Of a stretch of 64,000 bases of DNA, positions 19,987 to 27,817 are shown piece by piece. Source of the stretch: Bifidobacterium breve (GTDB taxonomy: Bacteria > Actinomycetota > Actinomycetes > Nanopelagicales > Nanopelagicaceae); assembly GCA_945889195.1 (NCBI GenBank), contig CAMDBB010000003.1, positions 105,605-169,604 on the forward strand, given 5' to 3'. Made by a program: the position numbers and the translations under genes. The notes beneath the pieces are model-generated. The model searched no databases. It saw only the letters and a list, made by a program, of their open reading frames with translations, and was not told the DNA's origin. Numbering within the stretch: the stretch's first letter is position 1; each line of letters starts with the position of its first letter.

Positions 19987-21645
19987 TTACTTCTTCTTAA
20001 ACCAGACTGTTGTCCCTGCTGGAATCTTTCCATTCACAAGCGGTTTGGATGAGATCAAAATTTCACCCTTAGGCATGGTGTATTCCTGTGCTCTAAAGTT
20101 GGTGATGCAGTTCCACCCATTGGGTCTTGAGAAGTGAAGAACTGATACATCGCTGGTCTTATGCCACTTAATCTCTTCCTTCGTCTGCAAATCCTTACGT
20201 AGCTCTAACGCGCGGCGATAGATAGCAAGAGGTGAGTGTGCATCCTTCTCTTCGACTTCTACTGAGTAATCGCCAAACCAATTTGGTTGCGGCAAGTGCG
20301 CACTGCCTGTACCAAAGCCAAATGATGAACCTGATTTTGTCCATGGCAGCGGCACTCGGCAGCCATCGCGACCCTTATCAATCTTGTGGTTACGCAGGTA
20401 CTGCGGATCTTGAATATCTTTCTCTGGAATATCAGTGACTTCATGTAACCCAAGTTCTTCACCTTGGAACATATAAGTACTTCCAGGAAGGGCCAAGATA
20501 TAGAGCGTTGCCGCTAGCCCATTATTTGTGCCAGATTCTTTATCTAGTGGATATGTTGTGCCATTGCTCAACATCCAATCACGGCGATTTACAGCAGGGT
20601 TAAGGCCCATCTTGGTTGCATGGCGAATCTGATCGTGATTTGAGAGCGTCCAGGTGCAGGTCGATTTATTCTTTTCGGCCAGCTCGATAGCTTCCTGCGT
20701 AGCGTTGCGATAAGCGCCAGCTTCGAATGGAGTATCAATAAAGCGGAAGTCAAAGCACTGACCTAGAGTCTTAGTGCTGGCATAGAGCGGTAAACGCTTC
20801 GGGTGCACAAATGCCTCTGCAACTGCAACACGTGGAGGATCGTAGGTATTAAAGAGTTTGCGCCACTCTTTATAGATCTTAAATAACTCATCACGATCAG
20901 CCAGAATGCCTTTGCCCTTAGCGCCACGCTGCTCAAGCCCTTCAAAGACATCAAGGTTGCGAAGCGGTTCCGATAAATCTTTCTTCAAGGCATGTGCGAC
21001 ATCGATACGGAATGCATCGACTCCACGATCAGCCCAGAACTTTAAGGTCTTTAAAAAGTCTTTCTGGATCTCTGGGTTATCCCAGTTGAAATCTGGTTGT
21101 TCTGGCGCAAACCAGTGCATGTACCACTGGTTATGTTTTCCACCCATGGCAGATTCATGGGTCCATGCGCTCGGCGCAAAGTGTGAAACCCAATCCGTTG
21201 GTGGCAGTTCGCCCTTCTTGCCGCGACCGTCGCGGAAGATATATCGGCTGCGTGCCTTTGAGCCAGGCTTTGCCGCGATTGCTTCCTTAAACCATTCATG
21301 CAAATTGGAAGAGTGGTTTGGAACGATATCTACATAAACGCGAATACCAACCTTATGAAGAGCGGCAAGCATCTCGTCAAAATCAGCAAGTGTTCCTAAC
21401 TTTGGATCCACATCACGATAATTATCAACGTCATAACCACCATCGACTAAAGCAGATGGATAGAAAGGGCTAAGCCAGACTGCATCAATGTTGAGGGATT
21501 TCAGATATGGAATACGCGAAGTGATGCCTTTGAGATCACCGATGCCATCACCGTTGGAATCGGCGAAGCTACGTGGGTAAATCTGATAAACCGAGGCTTG
21601 GCGCCACCAGTTCTTATCTTTACTGAGGCCCTTTGACTTTGACAT
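19987..21645 (-). CDS. GH13 alpha-glucosidase (oligosaccharide hydrolase)
   Basis: A cytosolic GH13 enzyme of 552 residues with no signal peptide. The family regions are visible: SFADSNGDGIGDLKGI (Ca-binding loop), VDIVPNHSS, the nucleophile in DAFRIDVAHAL, the acid/base Glu in VAVAEAFVHP and the third acid in TLSNHDQIRH. This is the pattern of alpha-1,4/1,6-glucosidases that release glucose from maltose-like sugars. A paralogue lies at 60408. The start at 21645 (MSKSKG) fits a TAGAGT hexamer seven bases upstream. No transporter gene is adjacent. Confidence 0.88.
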   Translation of the reverse strand: MSKSKGLSKDKNWWRQASVYQIYPRSFADSNGDGIGDLKGITSRIPYLKSLNIDAVWLSPFYPSALVDGGYDVDNYRDVDPKLGTLADFDEMLAALHKVGIRVYVDIVPNHSSNLHEWFKEAIAAKPGSKARSRYIFRDGRGKKGELPPTDWVSHFAPSAWTHESAMGGKHNQWYMHWFAPEQPDFNWDNPEIQKDFLKTLKFWADRGVDAFRIDVAHALKKDLSEPLRNLDVFEGLEQRGAKGKGILADRDELFKIYKEWRKLFNTYDPPRVAVAEAFVHPKRLPLYASTKTLGQCFDFRFIDTPFEAGAYRNATQEAIELAEKNKSTCTWTLSNHDQIRHATKMGLNPAVNRRDWMLSNGTTYPLDKESGTNNGLAATLYILALPGSTYMFQGEELGLHEVTDIPEKDIQDPQYLRNHKIDKGRDGCRVPLPWTKSGSSFGFGTGSAHLPQPNWFGDYSVEVEEKDAHSPLAIYRRALELRKDLQTKEEIKWHKTSDVSVLHFSRPNGWNCITNFRAQEYTMPKGEILISSKPLVNGKIPAGTTVWFKKK

Positions 21646-21652
21646 GCTCGGA

Positions 21653-21658
21653 ACTCTA
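21653..21658 (-). promoter_or_regulatory. -10 element TAGAGT for the GH13 gene
   Basis: On the minus strand TAGAGT ends seven bases before the ATG at 21645, with no Shine-Dalgarno sequence, consistent with a leaderless transcript. Confidence 0.45.
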
Positions 21659-21717
21659 CGCAGGCAGAGCAACCTCGGACAGATAAACACGCAAATTGTG
21701 ACGGAAATGAAACAATT

Positions 21718-21756
21718 TTGCAGTTTTGTGCAGAGCCGTTATAAATTCCGTACTCT
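21718..21756 (+). promoter_or_regulatory. Promoter region of the TRIC-like gene
   Basis: Two overlapping options are visible. One is TTGCAG (21718-21723), 16 bases, then TATAAA (21740-21745). The other is TACTCT (21751-21756) ending 6 bases before the ATG at 21763, the leaderless pattern seen at many other genes here. Confidence 0.4.
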
Positions 21757-21762
21757 TACTCC

Positions 21763-22365
21763 ATGTCCTTAATGTTGACCTTGGATTTACTCGCCACCTT
21801 CGCCTTTGCTCTGGTGGGCGCAAGAGTCGCAGCAGATAAAGGACTTGATTACGGCGGCATTGCTTTTATTGCAGCTGTTGCCTCTCTCTCAGGTGGAACG
21901 CTGCGAAACGTTTTTCTGGGTATTCGCCCGGTGTGGATTATTGATCCTTGGATAGTTCTGAGCGTTATTGCTGCCGTTCTCTTGACTTTGGTGTTTAGGC
22001 GGGTAACACATATTGGAAAGACGCTTCTGATTATGGATACCTTCGGCTTAGCCGTAGCTGCCATGTCAGGCACACAACTTGCATATGAGATGGATGTTGT
22101 CTGGTTTGGTGCGATTTTTCTTGGCGTCATTACAGCTGTAACTGGAGGCTTGGTGCGAGATGTTCTCTGTCAGCTAGAGCCAGTCTTGCTCCATCGTGAA
22201 ACCATTGGAACATCAACCTTGATTGGCGCATCCACTTATGTCGCACTTCACGGCTTGGGGTTTGCTGACAATGTTTCAGCTATTGCAGGTGGCCTGGTTG
22301 TAATCGCCACCCGCTTAATCTCGATTAAGTTCGATCTCCACCTGCCAAAATTTGAGAAGAAGTAG
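21763..22365 (+). CDS. TRIC-like (YadS/UPF0126) cation channel
   Basis: A 200-residue membrane protein with seven hydrophobic helices arranged as two repeats plus one. Each repeat carries a Gly-rich kink: SLSGGTLRNVFLG and VTGGLVRDVL, as in the trimeric intracellular cation channel family and bacterial YadS proteins. These form trimeric potassium-permeable channels; the physiological role in bacteria is uncertain, and glycine uptake has been proposed for some members. It stands alone, divergent from the GH13 gene. Confidence 0.85.
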   Translation: MSLMLTLDLLATFAFALVGARVAADKGLDYGGIAFIAAVASLSGGTLRNVFLGIRPVWIIDPWIVLSVIAAVLLTLVFRRVTHIGKTLLIMDTFGLAVAAMSGTQLAYEMDVVWFGAIFLGVITAVTGGLVRDVLCQLEPVLLHRETIGTSTLIGASTYVALHGLGFADNVSAIAGGLVVIATRLISIKFDLHLPKFEKK

Positions 22366-22396
22366 CGTCTCTATGAGGATTCACAAGCAATCCCTG

Positions 22397-22402
22397 TAGG
22401 TT
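22397..22402 (+). promoter_or_regulatory. -10 element TAGGTT for cysD
   Basis: TAGGTT (preceded by TG, an extended -10) ends exactly 6 bases before the cysD ATG. No Shine-Dalgarno sequence is present. It would drive the cysD-cysNC-tauE operon as a leaderless message. Confidence 0.5.
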
Positions 22403-22408
22403 TCTCCT

Positions 22409-23314
22409 ATGTCCACCGAGCTCGAGATTCTCAAGTCGCTCGAATCTGAAGCAATTGAAATCTTCCGCGAGACTGCGGCGACCTTCCGTAAGCCGGTTTT
22501 GATGTACTCCATCGGCAAGGATTCATCAGTTCTTCTGCACTTAGCTAAGAAAGCTTTCTATCCAGCGCCGATCCCATTCAAGCTACTCCATATAGATACA
22601 ACCTGGAAGTTTAAAGAGATGATTTCCTTCCGTGACAAAGTGGTAGCAGATGACAATTTATCTTTGATTGTGCATACCAACCAAGAGGGCGTTGCCAATG
22701 GGACCAACCCATTTACCTCTGGAATCTCTGAATACACACGCATTATGAAGACCGTTGCACTACGCCAGGCGTTAGATCTTTATGAAGTCGATGCTGCCAT
22801 TGGTGGATCTCGCCGTGATGAAGAAAAGTCTCGCGCCAAGGAGCGAATCTTTAGCGTGCGCGAATCCGGCCATCGCTGGGAACCTCGCGCACAACGCCCT
22901 GAACTCTGGCGTACCTACAATCCCAAGTTAGCTCCTGGCCAAACTATGCGCGTCTTTCCACTTTCAGATTGGACCGAGCTCGATATCTGGCGCTACATCG
23001 CAGCTGAGAATATTGAGGTTAATCCTCTCTACTTCGCAAAAGAACGCCCTGTTGTGATGCGCGGAAGCCAGATCATCATGGTTGATGATGAGCGCTATCA
23101 ACTTAACGAGGGCGAAAAACCCGAGATGAAGCGGGTTCGCTTTAGAACTCTGGGCTGCTACCCACTTACAGCAGCGGTCGAATCAAGCGCGACATCGATC
23201 GAGGATGTTGTAGAAGAGGTCTTCCAGGTAAAGCTGAGCGAACGCGCAACTCGCTTGATCGATGGCGCCAATGAGGATTCCATGGAGAAGAAGAAGCGCG
23301 AGGGCTACTTCTAA
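22409..23314 (+). CDS. cysD: Sulfate adenylyltransferase small subunit CysD
   Basis: CysD transfers AMP from ATP to sulfate, giving APS. The PP-loop is [20 protein letters not shown], and the conserved [18 protein letters not shown] and [11 protein letters not shown] blocks follow. The 301-residue length is normal. Its stop overlaps the ATG of cysNC by one base (TAATG). With cysNC it makes PAPS. No PAPS or sulfite reductase genes are near, and sulfotransferase genes lie 2.6 kb downstream, so the operon may serve sulfation rather than cysteine synthesis. That last point is inference. Confidence 0.96.
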   Translation: MSTELEILKSLESEAIEIFRETAATFRKPVLMYSIGKDSSVLLHLAKKAFYPAPIPFKLLHIDTTWKFKEMISFRDKVVADDNLSLIVHTNQEGVANGTNPFTSGISEYTRIMKTVALRQALDLYEVDAAIGGSRRDEEKSRAKERIFSVRESGHRWEPRAQRPELWRTYNPKLAPGQTMRVFPLSDWTELDIWRYIAAENIEVNPLYFAKERPVVMRGSQIIMVDDERYQLNEGEKPEMKRVRFRTLGCYPLTAAVESSATSIEDVVEEVFQVKLSERATRLIDGANEDSMEKKKREGYF

Positions 23315-25137
23315 TGCAGATCCCAGTAGTTCGCCTTCTTACATGTGGCAGCGTCGATGATGGCAAGAGCACTCTCATTGGTCGCTTGCTCGTTGAGACC
23401 GACAGCATTCCTTATGACACAGTCGATACAGCTCGGCAGGTACGACGTGCCGGTTCAAATATTCCTGCAGGAGAAATTGATTTCAGTTTGCTCACAGATG
23501 GCCTTGAGGCAGAACGCGAGCAAGGTATCACCATTGATGTTGCCTATCGCTCTATGTCATTACTCGATGGCCGCCGCCTCATTATTTCGGATGCACCAGG
23601 CCACGAGCAGTACACGCGAAATATGGCCGTGGCCGCATCTCGCGCGCAGATTTCGATAGTTCTCGTGGATGCCACAAAGGGAGTTCGCACTCAGACTCTA
23701 CGCCACTTAACTATTTGCTCTCTTATGGGCGTGCAACGCGTACTTGTGGCCGTCAATAAGTTAGATGCAGTTGGCTTTAATGAAGAAATCTATCTGCAGA
23801 TCAAGAGCGAAATCGAAAAGACACTCACACGCCTTGACCTGACAGATGTTCACTTTATTCCACTTAGCGCTTTAGCTGGCGATAACGTTGTCCAGCGCAG
23901 CACCCAAGCACCTTGGTATCAGGGGCCAACGCTGCTTGAGGCGATTCAGTCATGGCAGCCAACACAGAGCGCTAGCGCAACAGCACGTATGCGCGTGCAA
24001 TCGATTTCTCGCGCTGATGATTTCCGAGGTGTTAGCGGAACTATCCACCACGGTGACTTTGCAGTGGGGGATGAAGTTAAGATTTTTCCTAGCAACAAGC
24101 TAGCCAAGATCGGAAAAATCATCTCGGGATTCCAAGAAGAGCAGGTAGCGCTAGAAACAAGCGCGGTCACTCTTGTACTCGAGCCAGAGGTAGATGCAAC
24201 GCGAGGTGATTTGATTGCCGCAGCCAGTGAAGATCTACATGCATCCGATCGCTTTAACGCTCACCTAGTCTGGTTTAACGAAGATGCGCTGATTCATAGC
24301 CGCTCCTACTTGCTTATCTCTGGCCCAACCCAGACGCCTGTTATTGTCACCAAGATTCGCCACAAAATTGATGTCAATACAGGCGAACAAAACTCTGCAA
24401 ATACGCTAGTGATGAATGAAATTGGTGAAGTTGAAATTGCTACCAATCAGCCGCTCGCACTGCTTCCTTATAAGCAATCCCGCGAATTTGGAAACTTCAT
24501 CCTTGTCGATCGCCTTACTTTTCAGACTGTCGGTGCCGGAATGATTCGCCACGCTCTTCGCCGTGGCGAGAACATTACATATCAAGCGTATGAGGTTGAT
24601 AAGGCTGCTCGTGAGAGTGCAAAGAATCAGAAGGCGAGAGTCATCTGGCTTACTGGGCTCTCGGGCTCAGGAAAGTCAACGATTGCAAACACTCTCGCTA
24701 AGCGCCTACATGCACTGGGAATGCACGCCTATGTTCTCGATGGCGATAACTTACGTATGGGCCTTAACGTTGATTTAGGTTTTACTCCTGAAGATCGCGC
24801 AGAGAATGTTCGTCGCGTCTCCGAAGTAGCCAAGCTGATGGTCGATGCAGGTCTAATTGTCATTACTGCGCTGGTCAGTCCATTTGAGGCAGATCGCCAG
24901 CGTGCTCGCTCTATCTTTGACGATGGAGATTTCATAGAGGTCTTCGTTGATACCCCTGTTGATGTTTGTATCTCGCGAGACCCTAAGGGCTTATATAAGA
25001 AGGCTAAGGATGGTCAGATTCCTAACTTCACTGGAATCGGCCAAGATTACGAAAAGCCATCTAAACCAGAACTTATTCTTGATGGCACCGCAGATACCGA
25101 AGCAAATACGAAAGCCATCATGGAGCGCTTGCTGTGA
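23314..25137 (+). CDS. cysNC: CysNC: sulfate adenylyltransferase GTPase fused to APS kinase
   Basis: A 607-residue fusion. The N-terminal part is the CysN GTPase with G1 GSVDDGKSTLIGRLL, G3 DAPGHEQYTRNMA and G4 NKLD, followed by two beta-barrel domains to about residue 425. The C-terminal part (about 440-607) is APS kinase CysC with GLSGSGKSTIANTL and LDGDNLRMGLNVDLGF. The GTPase drives APS formation and the kinase adds the 3'-phosphate to make PAPS. The fusion is common in Actinobacteria. The tauE GTG overlaps its stop. Confidence 0.95.
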   Translation: MQIPVVRLLTCGSVDDGKSTLIGRLLVETDSIPYDTVDTARQVRRAGSNIPAGEIDFSLLTDGLEAEREQGITIDVAYRSMSLLDGRRLIISDAPGHEQYTRNMAVAASRAQISIVLVDATKGVRTQTLRHLTICSLMGVQRVLVAVNKLDAVGFNEEIYLQIKSEIEKTLTRLDLTDVHFIPLSALAGDNVVQRSTQAPWYQGPTLLEAIQSWQPTQSASATARMRVQSISRADDFRGVSGTIHHGDFAVGDEVKIFPSNKLAKIGKIISGFQEEQVALETSAVTLVLEPEVDATRGDLIAAASEDLHASDRFNAHLVWFNEDALIHSRSYLLISGPTQTPVIVTKIRHKIDVNTGEQNSANTLVMNEIGEVEIATNQPLALLPYKQSREFGNFILVDRLTFQTVGAGMIRHALRRGENITYQAYEVDKAARESAKNQKARVIWLTGLSGSGKSTIANTLAKRLHALGMHAYVLDGDNLRMGLNVDLGFTPEDRAENVRRVSEVAKLMVDAGLIVITALVSPFEADRQRARSIFDDGDFIEVFVDTPVDVCISRDPKGLYKKAKDGQIPNFTGIGQDYEKPSKPELILDGTADTEANTKAIMERLL

Positions 25138-25889
25138 ATTGGATTTTCTTCGCCCTCGCAGGCTCTGTTGCACAACTGATTGATGGCACCCTTGGTATGG
25201 GCTTTGGGCTCACTAGTTCAACGCTTCTCTTAACTTTAGGTGCATCGGCGGCAGTTGCTTCAGCTGCAGTGCATGCCGCCGAGATTGGTACCACCCTTGT
25301 TTCAGGTGCATCTCACTGGCATGCAGAGAATATTGATAAGAAAATTCTGCTCAAGCTCGCAGTTCCGGGTGGAATTGGAGCGCTACTTGGAGCCACATTC
25401 CTATCGTCGATTGATCTATCGAGTGCGAAGATCTTTATCTCGACTCTTCTTTTGCTGCTTGGATTCTTACTTCTCTATCGCAATATCTTTCCTTCTACAC
25501 AACCGCAACCATCTGTTGAACTCACTAATCCGCGCTATCTCACCTATCTAGGTTTTACCGGCGGATTTGTTGATGCATCCGGTGGTGGGGGATGGGGTCC
25601 AATCGTGACGCCCACCATGATGACCACTACGACCGTTGAACCACGCAAGATTATTGGAACGGTTAGCGCTGCTGAATTTATTGTTGCTGTTTCAGCTAGC
25701 GTCGGATTCCTCGTCAACATCAATCGACTTGATATCGATTGGTCAGTTGTTGGTGGGTTAGCTCTCGGTGGGTGCTTGATGGCGCCTATTGCCGCACGAA
25801 TTGTTGTAGCACTACCGCGCAAGCAGATCGGAATACTTGTTGGAGTCGCCGTGATTGTGATTAATGGCTACCGAATCTTGGCCGGATAG
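25134..25889 (+). CDS. TauE/SafE-family anion transporter
   Basis: A membrane protein of 251 residues with about eight helices in two halves. It carries the family blocks GTLGMGFGLTSSTLLLTLGA and GFTGGFVDASGGGGWGPIV. TauE/SafE members move sulfite, sulfoacetate or related sulfur anions. The GTG start overlaps the cysNC stop by four bases, so it is part of the PAPS operon. It may import sulfate or thiosulfate for CysD, or export an unwanted sulfur anion; the direction cannot be read from sequence. Its stop abuts that of the convergent sulfotransferase gene. Confidence 0.85.
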   Translation: MNWIFFALAGSVAQLIDGTLGMGFGLTSSTLLLTLGASAAVASAAVHAAEIGTTLVSGASHWHAENIDKKILLKLAVPGGIGALLGATFLSSIDLSSAKIFISTLLLLLGFLLLYRNIFPSTQPQPSVELTNPRYLTYLGFTGGFVDASGGGGWGPIVTPTMMTTTTVEPRKIIGTVSAAEFIVAVSASVGFLVNINRLDIDWSVVGGLALGGCLMAPIAARIVVALPRKQIGILVGVAVIVINGYRILAG

Positions 25890-26819
25890 CTACAACTCTT
25901 TGATATTGATGCCGTTACCGCTGAGCTCCTGCAAGATTGATTGATATTTAGCGCTGAACTTTGTGGCATTGACTGGTTCACTCTTCCATCTGCCAGCATG
26001 AAGCTTCTCTGGAAGAATTTCATCTTCAAAATACTTATCTAAACGATTATGGTTGGGCAGTTCCAGAAAGTTCTTGATTTTTTCAAGCGTTTCCTTACGG
26101 CGATGGATAACTAAATCTTCAATTCTTAGCTCTAACTTATTCTCAGTCTTAATTTTGGAAAGAGCCAGCTGCCCTGTGACTATTCGGTTCTTCCACCAAT
26201 CAAGGGCGGCGAAATGTTCGTTTGGCCCCCACTTCTCTTTCAAAACTGAAGATGCCACATCACGCCCATCGCGGATTACGTGGATGAACTTACTTCCTGG
26301 CAATATCTTGTTAATCAAGTCTGCTTGCATAATGTTTACAGGGGTGGAATCTCCGAAGTATCTCTTGACGCCATCTTTCATTTGGGCTCTGGACAACGAT
26401 TCAAAGAGATCACGGGAAGCGCCTTTGCTATCTACCCGAAAATCAACTTTGAATTTTGCGAATTCCGCTTCTAAAACTTCGCGAGGGATACCTTGAACCA
26501 GGCCACGTGTATTGCCTTTTTTCCCTGTTTCAGACCACCATCGACCGAGTAAATCTCTCTCGAAGAGAGAAATCTTGCTTTGGCCCAGAAGGGGAAGTAT
26601 TCGTGCCAGGAGGTTATTTCTCTTTGCCTTGAGATTCTCCTCAAGTTGAATAGGTCGGGTCAGTGCAATATCCACCAGTCCGTGTCTGCTGGTCAGATAC
26701 TTGATTTCGCGAGGCATACTCCCATGGAAGTCTGGATGGCGACTTAGGAGATTAAGCAGAATGGTTGTTCCACTTCTACCTGTGCCCCCGATAAATACTG
26801 GAGTGAAATCATGCGCCAT
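25890..26819 (-). CDS. PAPS-dependent sulfotransferase 1
   Basis: A cytosolic sulfotransferase of 309 residues. The 5'-phosphosulfate loop is PVFIGGTGRSGTTILLNLLS and the 3'-phosphate motif is FIHVIRDGRDVASSVL. It moves sulfate from PAPS to an acceptor, probably a sugar or lipid. It is a clear paralogue of the divergent gene at 26870, which shares the loop, the EIK-L-SRHGL/NRSGL block and the KWGP-N segment. The start at 26819 (MAHDFTP) has TACTGT six bases upstream. Placement between cysD-cysNC and the glycan locus suggests a surface-glycan acceptor. Confidence 0.88.
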   Translation of the reverse strand: MAHDFTPVFIGGTGRSGTTILLNLLSRHPDFHGSMPREIKYLTSRHGLVDIALTRPIQLEENLKAKRNNLLARILPLLGQSKISLFERDLLGRWWSETGKKGNTRGLVQGIPREVLEAEFAKFKVDFRVDSKGASRDLFESLSRAQMKDGVKRYFGDSTPVNIMQADLINKILPGSKFIHVIRDGRDVASSVLKEKWGPNEHFAALDWWKNRIVTGQLALSKIKTENKLELRIEDLVIHRRKETLEKIKNFLELPNHNRLDKYFEDEILPEKLHAGRWKSEPVNATKFSAKYQSILQELSGNGINIKEL

Positions 26820-26825
26820 GGGTAG

Positions 26826-26831
26826 ACAGTA
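26826..26831 (-). promoter_or_regulatory. -10 element TACTGT for sulfotransferase 1
   Basis: On the minus strand TACTGT ends six bases before the ATG at 26819. With the element at 26858-26863 it forms a compact divergent pair inside 50 bases. Confidence 0.45.
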
Positions 26832-26857
26832 AAGGGTGGCTGCGAAAATCAAGGCGC

Positions 26858-26863
26858 TATTCT
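26858..26863 (+). promoter_or_regulatory. -10 element TATTCT for sulfotransferase 2
   Basis: TATTCT ends six bases before the ATG at 26870, with no Shine-Dalgarno sequence, the same leaderless layout as the divergent gene. Confidence 0.5.
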
Positions 26864-26869
26864 TCTCGA

Positions 26870-27817
26870 ATGGGAAAGTCTCCGATATTTCACAAAGTGA
26901 CCCCTGTCTTTGTTGGCGGAACTGGGCGCAGTGGCACCACCGTGATGGGCGACTTACTCGGCAATCACCCAGATGTGCGTACCAGCACTCCTATTGAAAT
27001 TAAGTTTCTATCCAACCGCTCAGGCCTACTTGATGTTGTTTTCGGTCGCGATGAATCCCCGAACAAGGCAAAGGAGCCTGTTTCAATCTTTCACTACCGC
27101 ACTTATCGCAAACGTAAAGAACGTGAAAATGAGAAGCTTGCAAATATCTTGGCAGAGTTTGAAGATCAGGTCTGGAATAAGTGGTGGGATATCGATGCTC
27201 CACCACCACATGGGCGTGGGTTGACTTCGGGAATATCACGCCCCAACCTTGAAAAACTTATGTCAGCTCTACGCAGAGATTTAAAGATTAATCGCATCTG
27301 GGCAGCCCGTAGATTTATGAAGAAGTTCATAGCCCTGCAGGATGAAGCAGGTTCTGAAAAGTATTGGGTTGAGACAACCCCCATGAACATTCCAACGGCA
27401 GATAAACTCCTTAAGCTCTTTCCTAATGCACTGTTCATCACCATGGTTCGCGATCCTCGCGATGTGATTGCATCCCTTCTCACAAAGAACTGGGGGCCAA
27501 CAACCCCTATGGAAGGTCTAACCTGGATTGAAAAACGTCTGACTGATGGTCACACCGCGCTCAAAGCCGTTCCTGCGAAGCAGAAGATCACAATCGCACT
27601 GGAAGATTTGGCGATTAATAAACGTGAAGAGACCTATCGGAAGCTCACAAGTTTCTTAGGTATCTCTGATGCACCCCAGATGAGAAAGTTCTTCGAGGAA
27701 GAGCTCACGCCAGAAAATGCTACGAGCGGACGATGGAAGAAGGAAATTTCTAGCCCTGAATTTGATACCGCTTATGCCGCTCTTGAATCAAAGCTGAGTG
27801 CTTATCTCTTGCCCTGA
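26870..27817 (+). CDS. PAPS-dependent sulfotransferase 2
   Basis: A 315-residue paralogue of sulfotransferase 1. It has PVFVGGTGRSGTTVMGDLLG as the 5'-phosphosulfate loop and LFITMVRDPRDVIASLL as the 3'-phosphate site. The region between (about 60-130) is charged and differs from the paralogue, which suggests another acceptor. Its 3' end overlaps the convergent coiled-coil gene by 16 bases. It should use PAPS made by CysD/CysNC encoded 1 kb away. Confidence 0.88.
   Translation: MGKSPIFHKVTPVFVGGTGRSGTTVMGDLLGNHPDVRTSTPIEIKFLSNRSGLLDVVFGRDESPNKAKEPVSIFHYRTYRKRKERENEKLANILAEFEDQVWNKWWDIDAPPPHGRGLTSGISRPNLEKLMSALRRDLKINRIWAARRFMKKFIALQDEAGSEKYWVETTPMNIPTADKLLKLFPNALFITMVRDPRDVIASLLTKNWGPTTPMEGLTWIEKRLTDGHTALKAVPAKQKITIALEDLAINKREETYRKLTSFLGISDAPQMRKFFEEELTPENATSGRWKKEISSPEFDTAYAALESKLSAYLLP

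Noticed and set aside
21693..21718. AAATTGT/ACAATTT inverted repeat upstream of the GH13 gene as a sugar-repressor operator
   Set aside because: A 12-base spacer and AT-rich arms do not resemble a LacI-type site, and it overlaps a promoter for the other gene.
22380..22408. Riboswitch or SAM box before cysD
   Set aside because: The gap is only 43 bases and the -10 element sits six bases before the ATG, leaving no room for a leader RNA.
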